Shown: positions 28,888 to 38,391 of the stretch, in pieces
Layout of the letters: every line of letters starts with the position of its first letter
Position numbering within the stretch: the stretch's first letter is position 1
Origin: Dictyobacter kobayashii
GTDB lineage: Bacteria; Chloroflexota; Ktedonobacteria; Ktedonobacterales; Ktedonobacteraceae
DNA: 64,000 nt
Direction of reading: 5' to 3'
Assembly (NCBI RefSeq): GCF_003967555.1
Contig: NZ_BIFS01000002.1
Location: 1,302,001 to 1,366,000, forward strand
The notes under the pieces: generated by a model
Seen by the model: only the letters and a program-made list of their open reading frames with translations
The model's database searches: none
What the model was told of the DNA's origin: nothing
Position numbers and translations under genes: made by a program

Positions 28888-29224
28888 GACTGCTGGCAAT
28901 TTCTCAGACACATCCTTCAGGAAGAGACCATTTCCTTCATTCCCTAAACAGATATCGCCTTCCTAGCATGCATTTTTGAGCTTGATTCTCCAGAAAAGAC
29001 ATCCTCTGCGCTCCCCACGATAAAGCGGAATTGGTAAGACTGGTATCAAACAGGGGACCAAAAGGGGTACCTAATAAAGTAGCCTGAGAAGCGAATTCAG
29101 GAGGTAATCTCAAAAGTGCTGTGTACCGCATGACAGCCAACTTGACAGCCAATTTCAAAAACAGCGTTTTAGGGTCTAATCGGGCTCCTAAAACGCCAAA
29201 AGATAGCATAGAACGGTACACGGA
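28888..29224. other. Gene-poor stretch
   Basis: No convincing gene. Open frames here lack RBS and family similarity. A short direct repeat (TTGACAGCCAA-type, about 29132-29155) is the only structure seen. Confidence 0.5.
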
Positions 29225-30118
29225 ATGAGCACACAAAACACTTCGCGACTGCACGCATTTGCGACCTTGCACTGGTATGATGAGACCATCAAGTTCATCT
29301 TCAACTTCGTCACCAAGACCAGCGAACTCCTGCTGGCCGCTGGCATCGTGGTTAGCACCGCCAACTTCCTCACCGATGGAAGCGTCATGCAGGGACACGC
29401 GGCTCTTTCAGACGCCTGGGCATGGGCGCAGGCCATCGCTATCGACTCCAGCCTGGGCATCGTCTTCATCAACGCCTTCCAGGCCCTGCGGGAGCGCGAC
29501 AAAATACGCGCAATTATTTTCTTCACACTCACCGCTCTGCTCGCCACGGTCGCCGGACTCATCACCCACTTCGACGCCCTCGGCCACGCCGCCGGCCTCC
29601 CCGTCTCGGACAAAGGCGTCTCCGGCGTCATCCCCCTCTGGATCATGACCGCCCTGCGCGCTGTGGCCGTGATCGGCTTCCTCCTCACCTCCCGACTCAA
29701 AAACTTCTCCTTCAACGAGCTCCGCGACGATTGGCATAGACAAGAACAGCAGGACAAACAGGAAGCCACCCCGCAAATAGATTACAACGAGCTGGCCCTT
29801 GCACTACAAGGCATTATCCAAAATATCAACGTCAGCGAAGAAAAAGAACTTGAAGCACCCTCTATCGAGGAGCCTCCCAAACTCTTCCTGCTCACCAACG
29901 CAGAGGAAGACAAGCCCGAAACAGAGCCAGCGGAACAACGGATCGCGCAAGCCTACGAGGAGCTGCTGGAGGAAAGAACGGAACAGAAAAATGATAAGCC
30001 CATATCGGCACGCGACCTGGCTCAAAGAGCCAAAGCGCGTCGCGCCACATGCAGCACCTGGCTCAAACAACACGAAGAAGACCTACAGATAAATGTAAGC
30101 CAGCAAGCAGAACTATAA
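29225..30118 (+). CDS. Membrane protein with cytoplasmic tail and possible HTH
   Basis: 297 aa. Four hydrophobic segments lie in residues 30-160 (for example LLLAAGIVVSTANFL, IIFFTLTALLATVAGLI, LRAVAVIGFLL), followed by a charged Glu/Lys/Gln-rich tail. Near the end, ISARDLAQRAKARRATCSTWL looks like a helix-turn-helix. The layout (N-terminal membrane bundle, C-terminal HTH) recalls actinobacterial SpdB/DUF2637-type mobile-element proteins, but similarity by eye is weak. No strong RBS precedes ATG 29225. Local GC is higher than in flanking genes between 29,400 and 29,750, suggesting a different origin. Confidence 0.6.
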   Translation: MSTQNTSRLHAFATLHWYDETIKFIFNFVTKTSELLLAAGIVVSTANFLTDGSVMQGHAALSDAWAWAQAIAIDSSLGIVFINAFQALRERDKIRAIIFFTLTALLATVAGLITHFDALGHAAGLPVSDKGVSGVIPLWIMTALRAVAVIGFLLTSRLKNFSFNELRDDWHRQEQQDKQEATPQIDYNELALALQGIIQNINVSEEKELEAPSIEEPPKLFLLTNAEEDKPETEPAEQRIAQAYEELLEERTEQKNDKPISARDLAQRAKARRATCSTWLKQHEEDLQINVSQQAEL

Positions 30119-30183
30119 CATGACTATATGAGGGGCAATGTGTGTTGCCCCTATCAGCTTATTGAAATAAAAGGGGAACGAAC

Positions 30184-30579
30184 ATGTCACACACAACACA
30201 AGCAATCATCATCCTGATCAGCACCACGATCCTGGTCGCCGCCATGATTATCATCGCCGAAACCTATGGAGTGAAGAAACCACATACAGCACGCCGAAGA
30301 GAAAATTGTGCTCCTCATAAGAATTACCTTAACACGCATAAGCCAAAACTAGATGTGATCACAGCCACGCAACTGGCTATTTCAAATCTTTATCCAGCGC
30401 AAACAACTGCCACCTTCTCTATGAGAAAAACACAACTAACATCAACGCTAGCAATGAGTGAAGAAAACATCCCAACCCAGATCACTCATTCTCACTGCCA
30501 TGCATGCAAACAACGAGTGAACAATGAAGATCTATTCTGCGGATATTGTGGCATTATATTGGATAAGAATGAAACTTGA
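30184..30579 (+). CDS. Small membrane-anchored zinc-ribbon protein
   Basis: 131 aa. One N-terminal membrane segment (AIIILISTTILVAAMIIIA), a polar middle, and a C-terminal zinc ribbon with two CxxC pairs (CHAC and CGYC). AAGGGGAA precedes the ATG by about 5 nt. It lies 65 nt after the previous membrane protein and may be cotranscribed. Function unknown. Confidence 0.7.
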   Translation: MSHTTQAIIILISTTILVAAMIIIAETYGVKKPHTARRRENCAPHKNYLNTHKPKLDVITATQLAISNLYPAQTTATFSMRKTQLTSTLAMSEENIPTQITHSHCHACKQRVNNEDLFCGYCGIILDKNET

Positions 30580-30772
30580 TCAAAATGGAAGGAGGTCAGC
30601 AGTTAAAAATGCCAAATCATCTTCAGGTGATTGTTCCCATTCACTCATTTATTTTCATAAAGCGTTTAGTCCTGTTATTTCTCTGAGGCTGCAGGTATGA
30701 TGGTACCGGAATCCTGGACAGGCAAATAAGATAAAATAGCTGTATCAGAATGAGTGCAAAAGGAGAAAGATT

Positions 30773-31063
30773 ATGGCAGGACCACGCAAACGATACAGCG
30801 CAGAATTGAAAGCAAAAATAGCACTCGAAGCCATTCGCGGCAACAAAACCGCCAACGAAATAGCGGCTGAGTATGGGGTTCATCCAACACAAATTGCTCA
30901 ATGGAAAAAACAAGCGCTTGACGGATTACCTGCCGTGTTCTCGACACGCGGTCCTGGCCAGGAAAAAAGTGAGGAAGACCTCACAGCGCCCTTGTATCAA
31001 CAAATCGGTCAGTTGAAAGTGGAACTGGACTGGTTGAAAAAAAAATCAGGCCAGCTCCGTTGA
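30773..31063 (+). CDS. IS3-family transposase OrfA
   Basis: 96 aa. N-terminal HTH_8-type DNA-binding domain (KRYSAELKAKIALEAIRGNKT, HPTQIAQWKKQ) followed by a leucine-zipper-like helix (IGQLKVELDWLKKK). The frame ends 18 nt after a run of nine A (31037-31045), where OrfB begins in another frame. AAAGGAG lies upstream of the ATG. Confidence 0.9.
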   Translation: MAGPRKRYSAELKAKIALEAIRGNKTANEIAAEYGVHPTQIAQWKKQALDGLPAVFSTRGPGQEKSEEDLTAPLYQQIGQLKVELDWLKKKSGQLR

Positions 31064-31883
31064 GCACAAGCGCCAACTCATCGATCCTAACGATCCGCAG
31101 CTTTCCATTGGACGCCAGTGTGAACTGCTGGGGCTTGCGCGTTCGAGCTACTACTATCAACCCGTTGCAGTCAGTGAGGAAGATCTCATGTTGATGCGCT
31201 TATTAGATGAGCAATACACGCGGACGCCGTTTTATGGCACACGAAAAATGACAAACTGGCTCAACCAACAAGGCTATGGAGTCGAACGCAAACGGGTCCG
31301 TCGCCTGCTTCGCACGATGGGTTTAGAAACGATCTATCCTCATCCGCGCCTGAGCCAGCCTGGAGCTGTGGAGCAACGATTTCCCTACCTGCTGCGCAAT
31401 GTGGAGATCACCACTGTGAACCAAGTGTGGAGCACGGATATCACCTATATCCGCCTGGCACGCGGGTTTGTCTACCTGGTCGCTGTGCTGGATTGGTGGA
31501 GCCGCTACGTGCTTTCCTGGGAACTCTCCATCACCTTAGATACGAGTTTTTGCCTGGAAGCCTTGGAGCGAGCTTTGAACCAAGCGACGCCAACCATTTT
31601 CAATAGCGATCAGGGGGTCCAATTTACGAGCACAGAGTTTGTGCAGCGATTGCAAGCCAATCATATTCGCATCAGCTGGGATGGGAGAGGAAGAGCCTTA
31701 GACAACATTTTTGTGGAGCGGCTCTGGCGCTCTCTGAAATATGAAGACATTTATCTCAGGGAGTATCAAAACGTTAAGGACGTAAGGAACGGAATACAAG
31801 CGTACTTTGAATTTTATAATCACCAGCGTTTGCATCAGTCACTTGACTATCAAACGCCAGCTCAAATCTATCGGCAACGTTGA
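31038..31883 (+). CDS. IS3-family transposase OrfB (DDE integrase), expressed by frameshift
   Basis: No start codon with RBS precedes the conserved N-terminus (SVEHKRQLIDP, CELLGLARSSYYYQP). The OrfB frame opens directly after TGA 31035-31037, exactly at the A9 run, so it must be reached by slippage from OrfA. An internal ATG at 31188 would lose the HTH_21 part. The DDE catalytic core is intact: STDITYIRL, FNSDQGVQFTS, and DNIFVERLWRSLKYE. OrfB is +1 relative to OrfA, not the usual -1; a transcript with eight A would join the frames. Confidence 0.85.
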   Translation, partial: KKNQASSVEHKRQLIDPNDPQLSIGRQCELLGLARSSYYYQPVAVSEEDLMLMRLLDEQYTRTPFYGTRKMTNWLNQQGYGVERKRVRRLLRTMGLETIYPHPRLSQPGAVEQRFPYLLRNVEITTVNQVWSTDITYIRLARGFVYLVAVLDWWSRYVLSWELSITLDTSFCLEALERALNQATPTIFNSDQGVQFTSTEFVQRLQANHIRISWDGRGRALDNIFVERLWRSLKYEDIYLREYQNVKDVRNGIQAYFEFYNHQRLHQSLDYQTPAQIYRQR

Positions 31884-32061
31884 TAAGCGTAACGTAAAAT
31901 ACTCATTCTCATGTTGCTGAGTTTTATCTTATTTGGGCCCGTTTTTTGTCTTGACAAACGGTACCGCTATAAGGATTACCACTTTTAGAGTCTATCTAAT
32001 GACTTGACAACATTAGTAAAAAAGATAAAGTATAAAAATACTACAGTAAAGGATAATATAT

Positions 32062-32739
32062 ATGGCAAACGAACAGCATCTTCGCATTGTTCAGTCTGGC
32101 GATTTAGCTTGGGATAAATGGCGATCAGAATACCCTGAAATTCAACCAGATTTGAGTAACGCAGATCTTTTTGGGTTAGAACTAAATAGATGCAATTTTT
32201 ACCGTGCCAATATGCAAAAAATAATGATGGGAGCTTGTGCCTTAACATATACAAATTTCTCTGAAGCTGATTTATCAAATGCGACCTTCACTGAAACTCT
32301 CTTTATAAAAGCTGATTTATCTCATGCCATACTATATCATGCTGACTTAGTCGGAGCAGACTTTAGTGAAGCACATTTGAATGAGGCAAATTTACAAGGT
32401 GTATTAGCAACCAGTGCTATATTCAATCATGCTCATATGGAGGGAGCAAACCTTAAAGAAGCTGATTTAAGACTTGTCACCTGCAATTACGCAGATTTGA
32501 GCCAAGCTAACCTCACAAATACCAAATTAGGGAGTGCTGAATTCATAGGAACAAACCTTAGGGGGGCCAATTGTAGCAATGCAAACTTACAATGTGCATC
32601 ATTAAGAAACGCTATTTTAGTCGGTGCTGATCTCAAAGGGGCTGATTTAAGAAACGCTATTTTAGTCGGTGCTGATCTCAAAGGGGCTGATTTAAGAAAT
32701 GCTATTTTAGCCGGTGCTGATTTAAGAAATGCAAAATGA
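32062..32739 (+). CDS. Pentapeptide-repeat protein, MANxEHL/WR headpiece family (copy 1)
   Basis: 225 aa. Residues 1-30 form the headpiece shared with five other proteins here (MANEQHLRIVQSG, WDKWRSEYPEIQPDL). The rest is pentapeptide repeat (ADLSN, ADFSE, ANLQG, ADLRN), predicting a beta-helix rod. The C-terminus is built of a tandem 45-bp DNA repeat encoding three pentapeptides per unit, so its length is likely unstable. The only family member on the plus strand; it begins 90 nt after the IS3 right end. Low GC compared with the NRPS region. Function unknown. Confidence 0.85.
   Translation: MANEQHLRIVQSGDLAWDKWRSEYPEIQPDLSNADLFGLELNRCNFYRANMQKIMMGACALTYTNFSEADLSNATFTETLFIKADLSHAILYHADLVGADFSEAHLNEANLQGVLATSAIFNHAHMEGANLKEADLRLVTCNYADLSQANLTNTKLGSAEFIGTNLRGANCSNANLQCASLRNAILVGADLKGADLRNAILVGADLKGADLRNAILAGADLRNAK
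32602..32739 (+). repeat. 45-bp tandem repeat in pentapeptide gene
   Basis: Two identical 45-nt units (32602-32646 and 32647-32691) followed by a 30-nt partial unit with two changes (32692-32721) and a terminal fragment. Each unit is 15 codons, exactly three pentapeptides, so copy number can change without breaking the frame. Confidence 0.92.
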
Positions 32740-33166
32740 AAAGAGTTTTCCTGGTGTTGGTTCTTTAGCTCCTTTATCAGCACTGAACACGATTTATGAG
32801 GATGCCTTCTTTGCTGGCCTCCTCTCTCCCACTGCTCAATTCGCAGAAACGTCCCAGAATCTGGTGCTAGTTTCGAACAGTATTACAATTTTAACTGTGT
32901 CTAACTATTCTTCTGCTTATGAGTTTTACCATTGTTTTATCCATGTCCGCCCTGAGATAAGAAAGCCCGCATATGTTTTCCAGATTAGGCACAGCAAGAG
33001 TTTCGTATGAAATGTGAATTCTAAAATAGTGAATAGCTTCTGAATTCATCCATACTTTTACTTGATCGGGTTCCCAAATGCGGCCATCCAAAAATTTCAA
33101 GCCGTTTGGAAAAGAAAACGTGTGCATATGTACATACCCTCCAGAAGTAAATGCTCATGCTTCGTC
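32740..33166. other. Gene-poor stretch between convergent pentapeptide genes
   Basis: No supported gene; short frames lack RBS and similarity. I see no clear terminator. Confidence 0.5.
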
Positions 33167-34045
33167 CTACTCCGCGTCTTCCTCCTGGTGCCATTTCTCC
33201 CAATCGTCCCAATATGGTCCTTCATTTGAGGTCAGGAGATCATTCGATCGTGTTACCCGGTCCCAATCCACAAGCGCGTCATCAAACAGGGCACCAGCCA
33301 CCATCGTCTGATCGAAATACGCCTTCGTGAGGTCCGCTCCCCGAAGGTCGGCTCCCCGTAAATCCGCTTGGTAGAGAGAGACTTTTCTCAAATCCATATT
33401 TCTCATCAGTGCGCCACGCAAATTGGTCTGTCCTAGCGAAGAGCCACGAAGTTTAAGGTGCATAAGATCAAGGCCGTTGCGCGCCTCCAAAAGGTTCGTC
33501 CTCGATAATCTAGCCCAGCGGAAATCAGCTCCCGTCAGATCAGCTCCCGCGACATTGGCATTATAGATGGCACATTCACTCGCGTGGACTCCCGCAAAGT
33601 TGGCACCTCGAAGATCCGAACTTTCAAGAATGGCTTTGCGAAGCGTCGCCTCTCGTAAATCCGCGCTGCATAACTTCGCATCATTCATAGAGACAGCCGC
33701 CAGAAACGCTCCTTGCAAATTGGCAGTACGCATGTTGACCCCACTACACATGCCCGCAAACAAATCAACACCACGCAAATCAGCCCCCTCAAAAGACGCA
33801 TCAATTAAGAATGCACAGCTCAAGGCCGCACCGATCAGAAGCACTCCATCAAAATTGGCATCGCAAAGATTCATATAATGCCACAGAGAACCCGAGGCAT
33901 TCACCCCCTGTAACTTACGCGTCCACGTTTTACTACCGGAAAGGTCGACTTCACTAAGATCCGGCATAATGTGTGGATGTTGTTGACGCCACGCATCCCA
34001 ACTCTTAGGCTCAACAAACAGACGAAGATGTTCTAGATTAGCCAT
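33167..34045 (-). CDS. Pentapeptide-repeat protein, headpiece family (copy 2, gene A)
   Basis: 292 aa with headpiece MANLEHLRLFVEPKSWDAWR and PDLSEVDLSG, then about 45 pentapeptides (ADLRG, ANFAG, ADLTG) to residue 255 and a short non-repeat tail with an acidic Trp-rich end (YWDDWEKWHQEEDAE). GGAAGGA precedes the ATG. It is 84 nt downstream of gene B on the same strand, consistent with cotranscription. Gene A' at 60,174 has the same length and tail. Function unknown; the beta-helix could bind DNA-mimic targets as in MfpA/Qnr or act as a scaffold. Confidence 0.87.
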   Translation of the reverse strand: MANLEHLRLFVEPKSWDAWRQQHPHIMPDLSEVDLSGSKTWTRKLQGVNASGSLWHYMNLCDANFDGVLLIGAALSCAFLIDASFEGADLRGVDLFAGMCSGVNMRTANLQGAFLAAVSMNDAKLCSADLREATLRKAILESSDLRGANFAGVHASECAIYNANVAGADLTGADFRWARLSRTNLLEARNGLDLMHLKLRGSSLGQTNLRGALMRNMDLRKVSLYQADLRGADLRGADLTKAYFDQTMVAGALFDDALVDWDRVTRSNDLLTSNEGPYWDDWEKWHQEEDAE

Positions 34046-34129
34046 CAGGATTGTTCCTTCCTCTACATATATATAAACGCAACAATGTTCCTTTTGCAGA
34101 TCCGCTCGAGAGAAAGAAAGATGAGTTAC

Positions 34130-35017
34130 TCAGGCTTGGTCCCATTGCCAGCGTTGGCGTGTCTGTCCTTCCCACCACATGTCTGGTCTCTGCTGCAAGG
34201 TTAGAAGATCATCGGATCGCGCGATCGCATCCCAATCAAGGGAGGCTCCATCAAGGAGAGCTCCAGCAATCATTGTCTGCTCGAAGATGGCGCCAATCAG
34301 GTTCGCCCCTCGAAGATCCGCTCCCTGTAAATCGGTATGTTGAAAATAGGCATGTCGCAAATCCATTTCTTGCATGAGAGCTCCACGCAAATTCAGCCCG
34401 CTGAGGTTCGCCTGACTCAGGTGTATCTGGGTGAGATCGTTGCCACTCTGCGTTTCCAAAAGAGGTACGCATCGCATATCTGCCCCTTTCAAATCCATAC
34501 CCGTCAGATCCGCTCCGGCAACATTAGCACCTAACAGCACTGCTTCACAGGCTTGTGCTTTTGCAAGCGTCGCTCCTCGAAGATCAGCAAAACGAAGATC
34601 AGCTCTTCGTAGATGGGCCTTGCACATATTCGCATGCTGCAACTGCGCATACTCCATCTTCGTTTCCACCAACCATGCTTCCTGCAGGTTGGCATGAGAC
34701 AGGTTCACCCCATAACAACGCCCAAAAGAAAGGTCCACGTGACGCATGTCAGCAAAAGCAAAAGAGGCGTTGAGCAATTGTGCCGAATTGAGAAATACAT
34801 GGGTGAAGCAGCCTCCATCAAAGTTCATACCTGTCAAATCCATATAACTCAGATCGGCCTCTGACCAATTGACGCGTTGTACATTTCTGCCACCCAGGCG
34901 GTCAAGAGGCGACACATCGCTCGCACGTAAATCTGGCACGATGTCTGGGAATTGCAGACGCCACGCCTCCCACTGCTGAGGGTCACGAAATAGCTGTAGA
35001 TGCTCTGGATTGGCCAT
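34130..35017 (-). CDS. Pentapeptide-repeat protein, headpiece family (copy 3, gene B)
   Basis: 295 aa from ATG 35017, chosen because GGAAGGAG lies 8 nt upstream and because all paralogues start MAN; a longer frame to 35044 is possible. Headpiece MANPEHLQLFRDPQQWEAWR then PDLRASDVSPLDRLGGRNVQ, followed by pentapeptides (ADLSY, ADMRH, ADLRG, ANVAG, ADLTG). The tail is Trp/Gln-rich. First gene of the B-A pair; the copy at 61,136 is its close paralogue. Confidence 0.87.
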   Translation of the reverse strand: MANPEHLQLFRDPQQWEAWRLQFPDIVPDLRASDVSPLDRLGGRNVQRVNWSEADLSYMDLTGMNFDGGCFTHVFLNSAQLLNASFAFADMRHVDLSFGRCYGVNLSHANLQEAWLVETKMEYAQLQHANMCKAHLRRADLRFADLRGATLAKAQACEAVLLGANVAGADLTGMDLKGADMRCVPLLETQSGNDLTQIHLSQANLSGLNLRGALMQEMDLRHAYFQHTDLQGADLRGANLIGAIFEQTMIAGALLDGASLDWDAIARSDDLLTLQQRPDMWWEGQTRQRWQWDQA

Positions 35018-35271
35018 TACCGTCGCTCCTTCCATTTCACACAAACAGGTCGATAGTATTGACTATGGAATTATCTCTACGCAGCTACAACAAACAGACA
35101 ATCCGCCTGCAAGAAGACATCTTTCTGCATTCAGCTTACCCCTATACATTTTTATCCTTCAGCCCCAAATAGAGATCAGGCCAACGTTGACTCAGTTGCA
35201 ATACTCCATCCCTTTTTCACGCTCCTGCTTTTTGTTGAAGAAGCATAAATAGTTGTGTGTAATTTTCGTAG

Positions 35272-35700
35272 TCAAAAGAGATAGGGATTTTTTGTCCCTC
35301 TCCCTTCAGAGTAAAAGACGTCATAAACGAGATAAGGCTCGTGCCTCATACGAACGTGGATGTCTTTCCAGGGTACATAAGAAATACTTCTCTTTTTTAT
35401 GAAGAGCAATCCTTCTTCACAACCGATCAGACTTTGATGATGGGCTTGTGGAGCTACAACACACAACAAAATCAATCCACTAATAAAGCAAACAAAATGT
35501 GTCGGCAATATCACACCAACAGGAGGATAGAATACATACTGAGAAAAAAAGATCCGCACATATTCGGATGCCCAATATGTTTTTCAGACCATCCTTTAAA
35601 GCCTACAATGCAAATAAATAATATAATAATGCTTGCTAAAAACACTAATAATCCCGCCCAATAATAGAATTTGGCAAAAAATAGCTTCACTTTAAGAGTA
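35272..35700 (-). pseudogene. Small two-TM membrane protein, frameshifted at an A7/T7 run
   Basis: The visible frame 35272-35559 begins with GTG and encodes a membrane segment plus a soluble tail with CEEGLLFI and YVPWKDIHV. A second frame just upstream (about 35560-35700) encodes another membrane segment (WAGLLVFLASIIILFICIV). The two meet at seven A (35544-35550, T on the coding strand), so a one-base change separates them. The C-x-E-G ... W-x-D/N-I pattern also occurs in the genes at 40,967 and 47,866, making a family of small TM plus PH-like proteins, perhaps DUF6585-related (low confidence). Confidence 0.6.
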
Positions 35701-36002
35701 CCTAAAGGTATACCAAGAGTGATCCAGAACCACTTCGGATGTCATTTACTAGCAAAACGATGTTGTGGTATGGATTTGACCCAATATACTAAAAAATTTT
35801 CCTTTCTCCATTCTCTTCTAACTTAAAATAGTAGATGTTCGCAGTCATGGAAGTTTTCTAAGCAATTTATGCCTACTAACATTCACCCAGATCATCAGCA
35901 TAATACTGATGTACACATGCATTGCATAACTGCATTTAATATTTTTAATATAATAAATCAATAAATTTAGAATAATACAAACATTAAAGTATAAATCGCT
36001 AT
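35701..36002. other. AT-rich gene-free stretch
   Basis: No gene seen. Strongly AT-rich between 35,930 and 35,995. It probably contains the promoter of the broken gene on the left. Confidence 0.5.
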
Positions 36003-37088
36003 TTACATGATTGTTCCTTGTCCGATGAACAAATACATCTCATCGAAGGTCCATACGTGCCCATCTAATTTATCAATGTGTGCAAATAGCCTCCCTGGAA
36101 TGTGTCCTTTGGCGATTAATTCAGGAGAACGAGCTTCAAAGACCCAATATGGCGTCCATTGCCATTCGGACAATTCTACCGGGCCTAGGGTATCATGAGG
36201 AACCGCCTTTTCATGCAGGTCCATAATCTCCTGTTCCGCAAGCACATGAGCCTCCTGAAGACGTATACGTGGTTCCCGATACTCGATTGGTATACGATTG
36301 GCTTGTGCTCCAGCCTCCTGTAACCGTTGAGCTAACTGTCCAGCTAATTCATACGAGAGGGCTAAGCCTAAAAATGGGAGGTCTCTAAAATGCCTGAGTT
36401 GCTCCTCAGGAATTGTTCTATCTCCTAGAAAATAGGCTTGCACATGAGGATTTGCAAGTTCCGGAATAACTGAAATAAGTTCTTGGAGTTGGGGCCATGT
36501 ACGGCATCTCCTTGAGATCACAATATCGTAGGAATCAAAACGCTCTTGCCAACGCGTCATGGGAAGACCAGCGGCGCACGCCTTTGCATACGCTAATTTT
36601 CGTCGAATCAAGCGACTCTCATCATACAAATGTTGCAATTCTTCACTTGACCAAAGATGCCCATCGAGTTTATCTACGCTAACAGAGAGGATACCTCGTA
36701 TAGAACCAATAGAAAATCCCAAACATACACCATGATCACACGGTCCTTGAATTGGTCCAAAAGAAGCATCAGGAAATTTTTCTACCTGCTGTTTCCTAAG
36801 GATGTGTGTAGCAAGCGCAGTTATCTCATTGAGTGTCAGAGAAGGCTGCCGATAGGCCACTGGAAGCCGGCATGCACTGGCCTCTGCTACTATAAGACAT
36901 TCTAAAAGTGTGGAAGCAAGGGAAGAGGGTAGGTTCAATCCAAGAAAACCTGGCTGCGTTTCCCGTTGGACAATACGTGATTGCACGAGTGGATCTGCTA
37001 ATGCAGGAATCTGCTCCACTAGACCTGTCATATCGGGCAAGGAAGAACACCCTCTTTGCAGAAAAATATCATACATTGTACGTATCAT
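36003..37088 (-). CDS. Internally duplicated two-domain protein, unknown, possible immunity protein
   Basis: 361 aa made of two related halves. Each has an N-terminal YDI motif, a PALADP/PELANP segment, FLGLNL/FLGLAL, a Pro-Tyr-Arg (VAYRQP/IEYREP) segment, an amphipathic helix and a final DKLDGHLW/DKLDGHVW plus EE/DEMYLF motif. No signal peptide or membrane segment. AAAGGA lies 3 nt before ATG 37088; ATG 12 nt later is an alternative start. It lies at the edge of an Rhs fragment array, where immunity genes are common, but no known immunity family is recognised. Confidence 0.7.
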   Translation of the reverse strand: MIRTMYDIFLQRGCSSLPDMTGLVEQIPALADPLVQSRIVQRETQPGFLGLNLPSSLASTLLECLIVAEASACRLPVAYRQPSLTLNEITALATHILRKQQVEKFPDASFGPIQGPCDHGVCLGFSIGSIRGILSVSVDKLDGHLWSSEELQHLYDESRLIRRKLAYAKACAAGLPMTRWQERFDSYDIVISRRCRTWPQLQELISVIPELANPHVQAYFLGDRTIPEEQLRHFRDLPFLGLALSYELAGQLAQRLQEAGAQANRIPIEYREPRIRLQEAHVLAEQEIMDLHEKAVPHDTLGPVELSEWQWTPYWVFEARSPELIAKGHIPGRLFAHIDKLDGHVWTFDEMYLFIGQGTIM

Positions 37089-37280
37089 TCATCCTTTCAT
37101 CGGATCAACCACGCAATAGAGAAGCCCCAAATCGATCAAAGCAGATGTGATGAGAAAGTTCCCTGTTTCACAATTATAGTCACATGGCGCAGACGGTGGA
37201 GCTAGAACGCCTGGCACAGATGAATTCGTGTAGAGATTTGTCCATCCACCAGAACTTGCTGAATAGATTGGAGGAGCAGT

Positions 37281-37713
37281 TTAGGTTTCACTGCCAGAAG
37301 GTCCGTTGGTTAAGCGATTCAGAGCGTCATAGCTATAGGATTGCTGATAGGCGCCCACCGTTGTACCATTAGGAGCAAGGCCACAATGATTGTCGCCCGT
37401 CGGTGTCCCGGTGTTGCCAGACCACACCAGGCGATTGAGGTCATCGTAACAGAAGGATTGGCTATCGGTCTTGGTCCCATTGGTGGTCGTGGGCACTGTG
37501 GTGTTCAGGTTGATGACATTGCCCACATTGTTATAGGTGCGCGTCTGACTCCAGAAGGTGGTGCCAGAACGGGTGGCCGTGCTGGTCACTGGGCGCTGAA
37601 TGCCGTCGTAGGAGAGGCGCGTCGAGAACGTTGGAGTTGGCACCTTGGTCGGGAGAGCCGTACCACCAAAGGCCATGCCGGAGAGTTGTCCAGCATTGGT
37701 GCTCGGGTGGTGA
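37281..37713 (-). pseudogene. Rhs (YD-repeat) core fragment
   Basis: About 140 codons of Rhs core (AGQLSGMAFGG, YDGIQRPVTS, NVGNVINL, CYDDLNRLVWSG, YDALNRLTNG) nearly identical to residues in the long Rhs gene at 54.5-59.5 kb. Both ends are abrupt, with no start, signal or C-terminal domain. It is a recombination leftover. Confidence 0.88.
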
Positions 37714-37760
37714 CTGTACAAAATCATTCATTTAATAGTTTAAGCATCTTTACTATATAT

Positions 37761-38150
37761 TTAATTCCTCTCTTTTTCAGTGATTTCTATCTGGGCATCA
37801 AAACGTCGGCAATAAAAAGGATCAGCGTCTAGTATCCCATCATCAGAAAAAGCGCGAACTTCAAACACTAAGTCTTCCCAATGCCATTCTTTTAAGAAGA
37901 TCACATCCAAGCGAAGAGGCTTAGTACTACTTATACTCATTGGGCAAAAATTCAGACCATAAAAACGTACATGAAGAGATTGCTTTAACGCTTCAACGCT
38001 ATTACTTGAATAGAACCATAATTCAACAATCGGCTCAATCTCAAAAATATCATAAGAGTATTGCTCATGAACTTCTACCCTTAAAAGGAGCGGGAATAAT
38101 TCCGGCTTGAGCATTTTATAATTATTTAAAGACTTTTCATGCTGATTCAT
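37761..38150 (-). CDS. Small protein of unknown function, possible immunity gene
   Basis: 129 aa, acidic and soluble (YSYDIFEIEPIVELWFYSS; FLKEWHWEDLVFEVRAF). It lies directly downstream of, and on the same strand as, the Rhs fragment at 37,281 in array order, and has lower GC than the Rhs sequence, both typical of immunity genes in Rhs arrays. The RBS is weak (GATAAAAG). No family recognised. Confidence 0.55.
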   Translation of the reverse strand: MNQHEKSLNNYKMLKPELFPLLLRVEVHEQYSYDIFEIEPIVELWFYSSNSVEALKQSLHVRFYGLNFCPMSISSTKPLRLDVIFLKEWHWEDLVFEVRAFSDDGILDADPFYCRRFDAQIEITEKERN

Positions 38151-38391
38151 CTTTTATCTTATGGATAGTATAATTAATCACAAAAATGTTAATTACTGGC
38201 AAACAATGGGAAGAGCGCCTTAAATTAGCATGTTACCACCTGTATTCAACATCATGATCTTTAAAATAGCTTTAGCTATGTAGCCATTTTATCAAAAATG
38301 CTCAATGATAACAACATTAATGTTTCCTTTTTGGCTCCCCTTTATCTAAAGGGGAGCCCAAGTTACAGAAGAGTATATTCTTGTAAGGGAT

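Larger units (their letters stand above)
30698..31969 (+). mobile_element. IS3-family insertion sequence
   Basis: About 1.27 kb with OrfA and OrfB in overlapping frames. Ends are imperfect inverted repeats: left TGATGGTACCG (30698-30708), right TAGCGGTACCG read on the minus strand (31969-31959), and a second shared block CAAATAAGATAAAA inside both ends (30723-30736, and complement near 31923-31936). No clear target duplication was found, so the exact boundaries carry an uncertainty of a few bases. Confidence 0.85.

Noticed and set aside
29259..29776. Several long overlapping frames on both strands
   Set aside because: They are shadows of the membrane protein gene at 29225 in a locally GC-rich stretch; none has an RBS or similarity.
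32602..32739. Possible CRISPR array
   Set aside because: Units are contiguous 45-bp tandem repeats without spacers, inside a coding frame.
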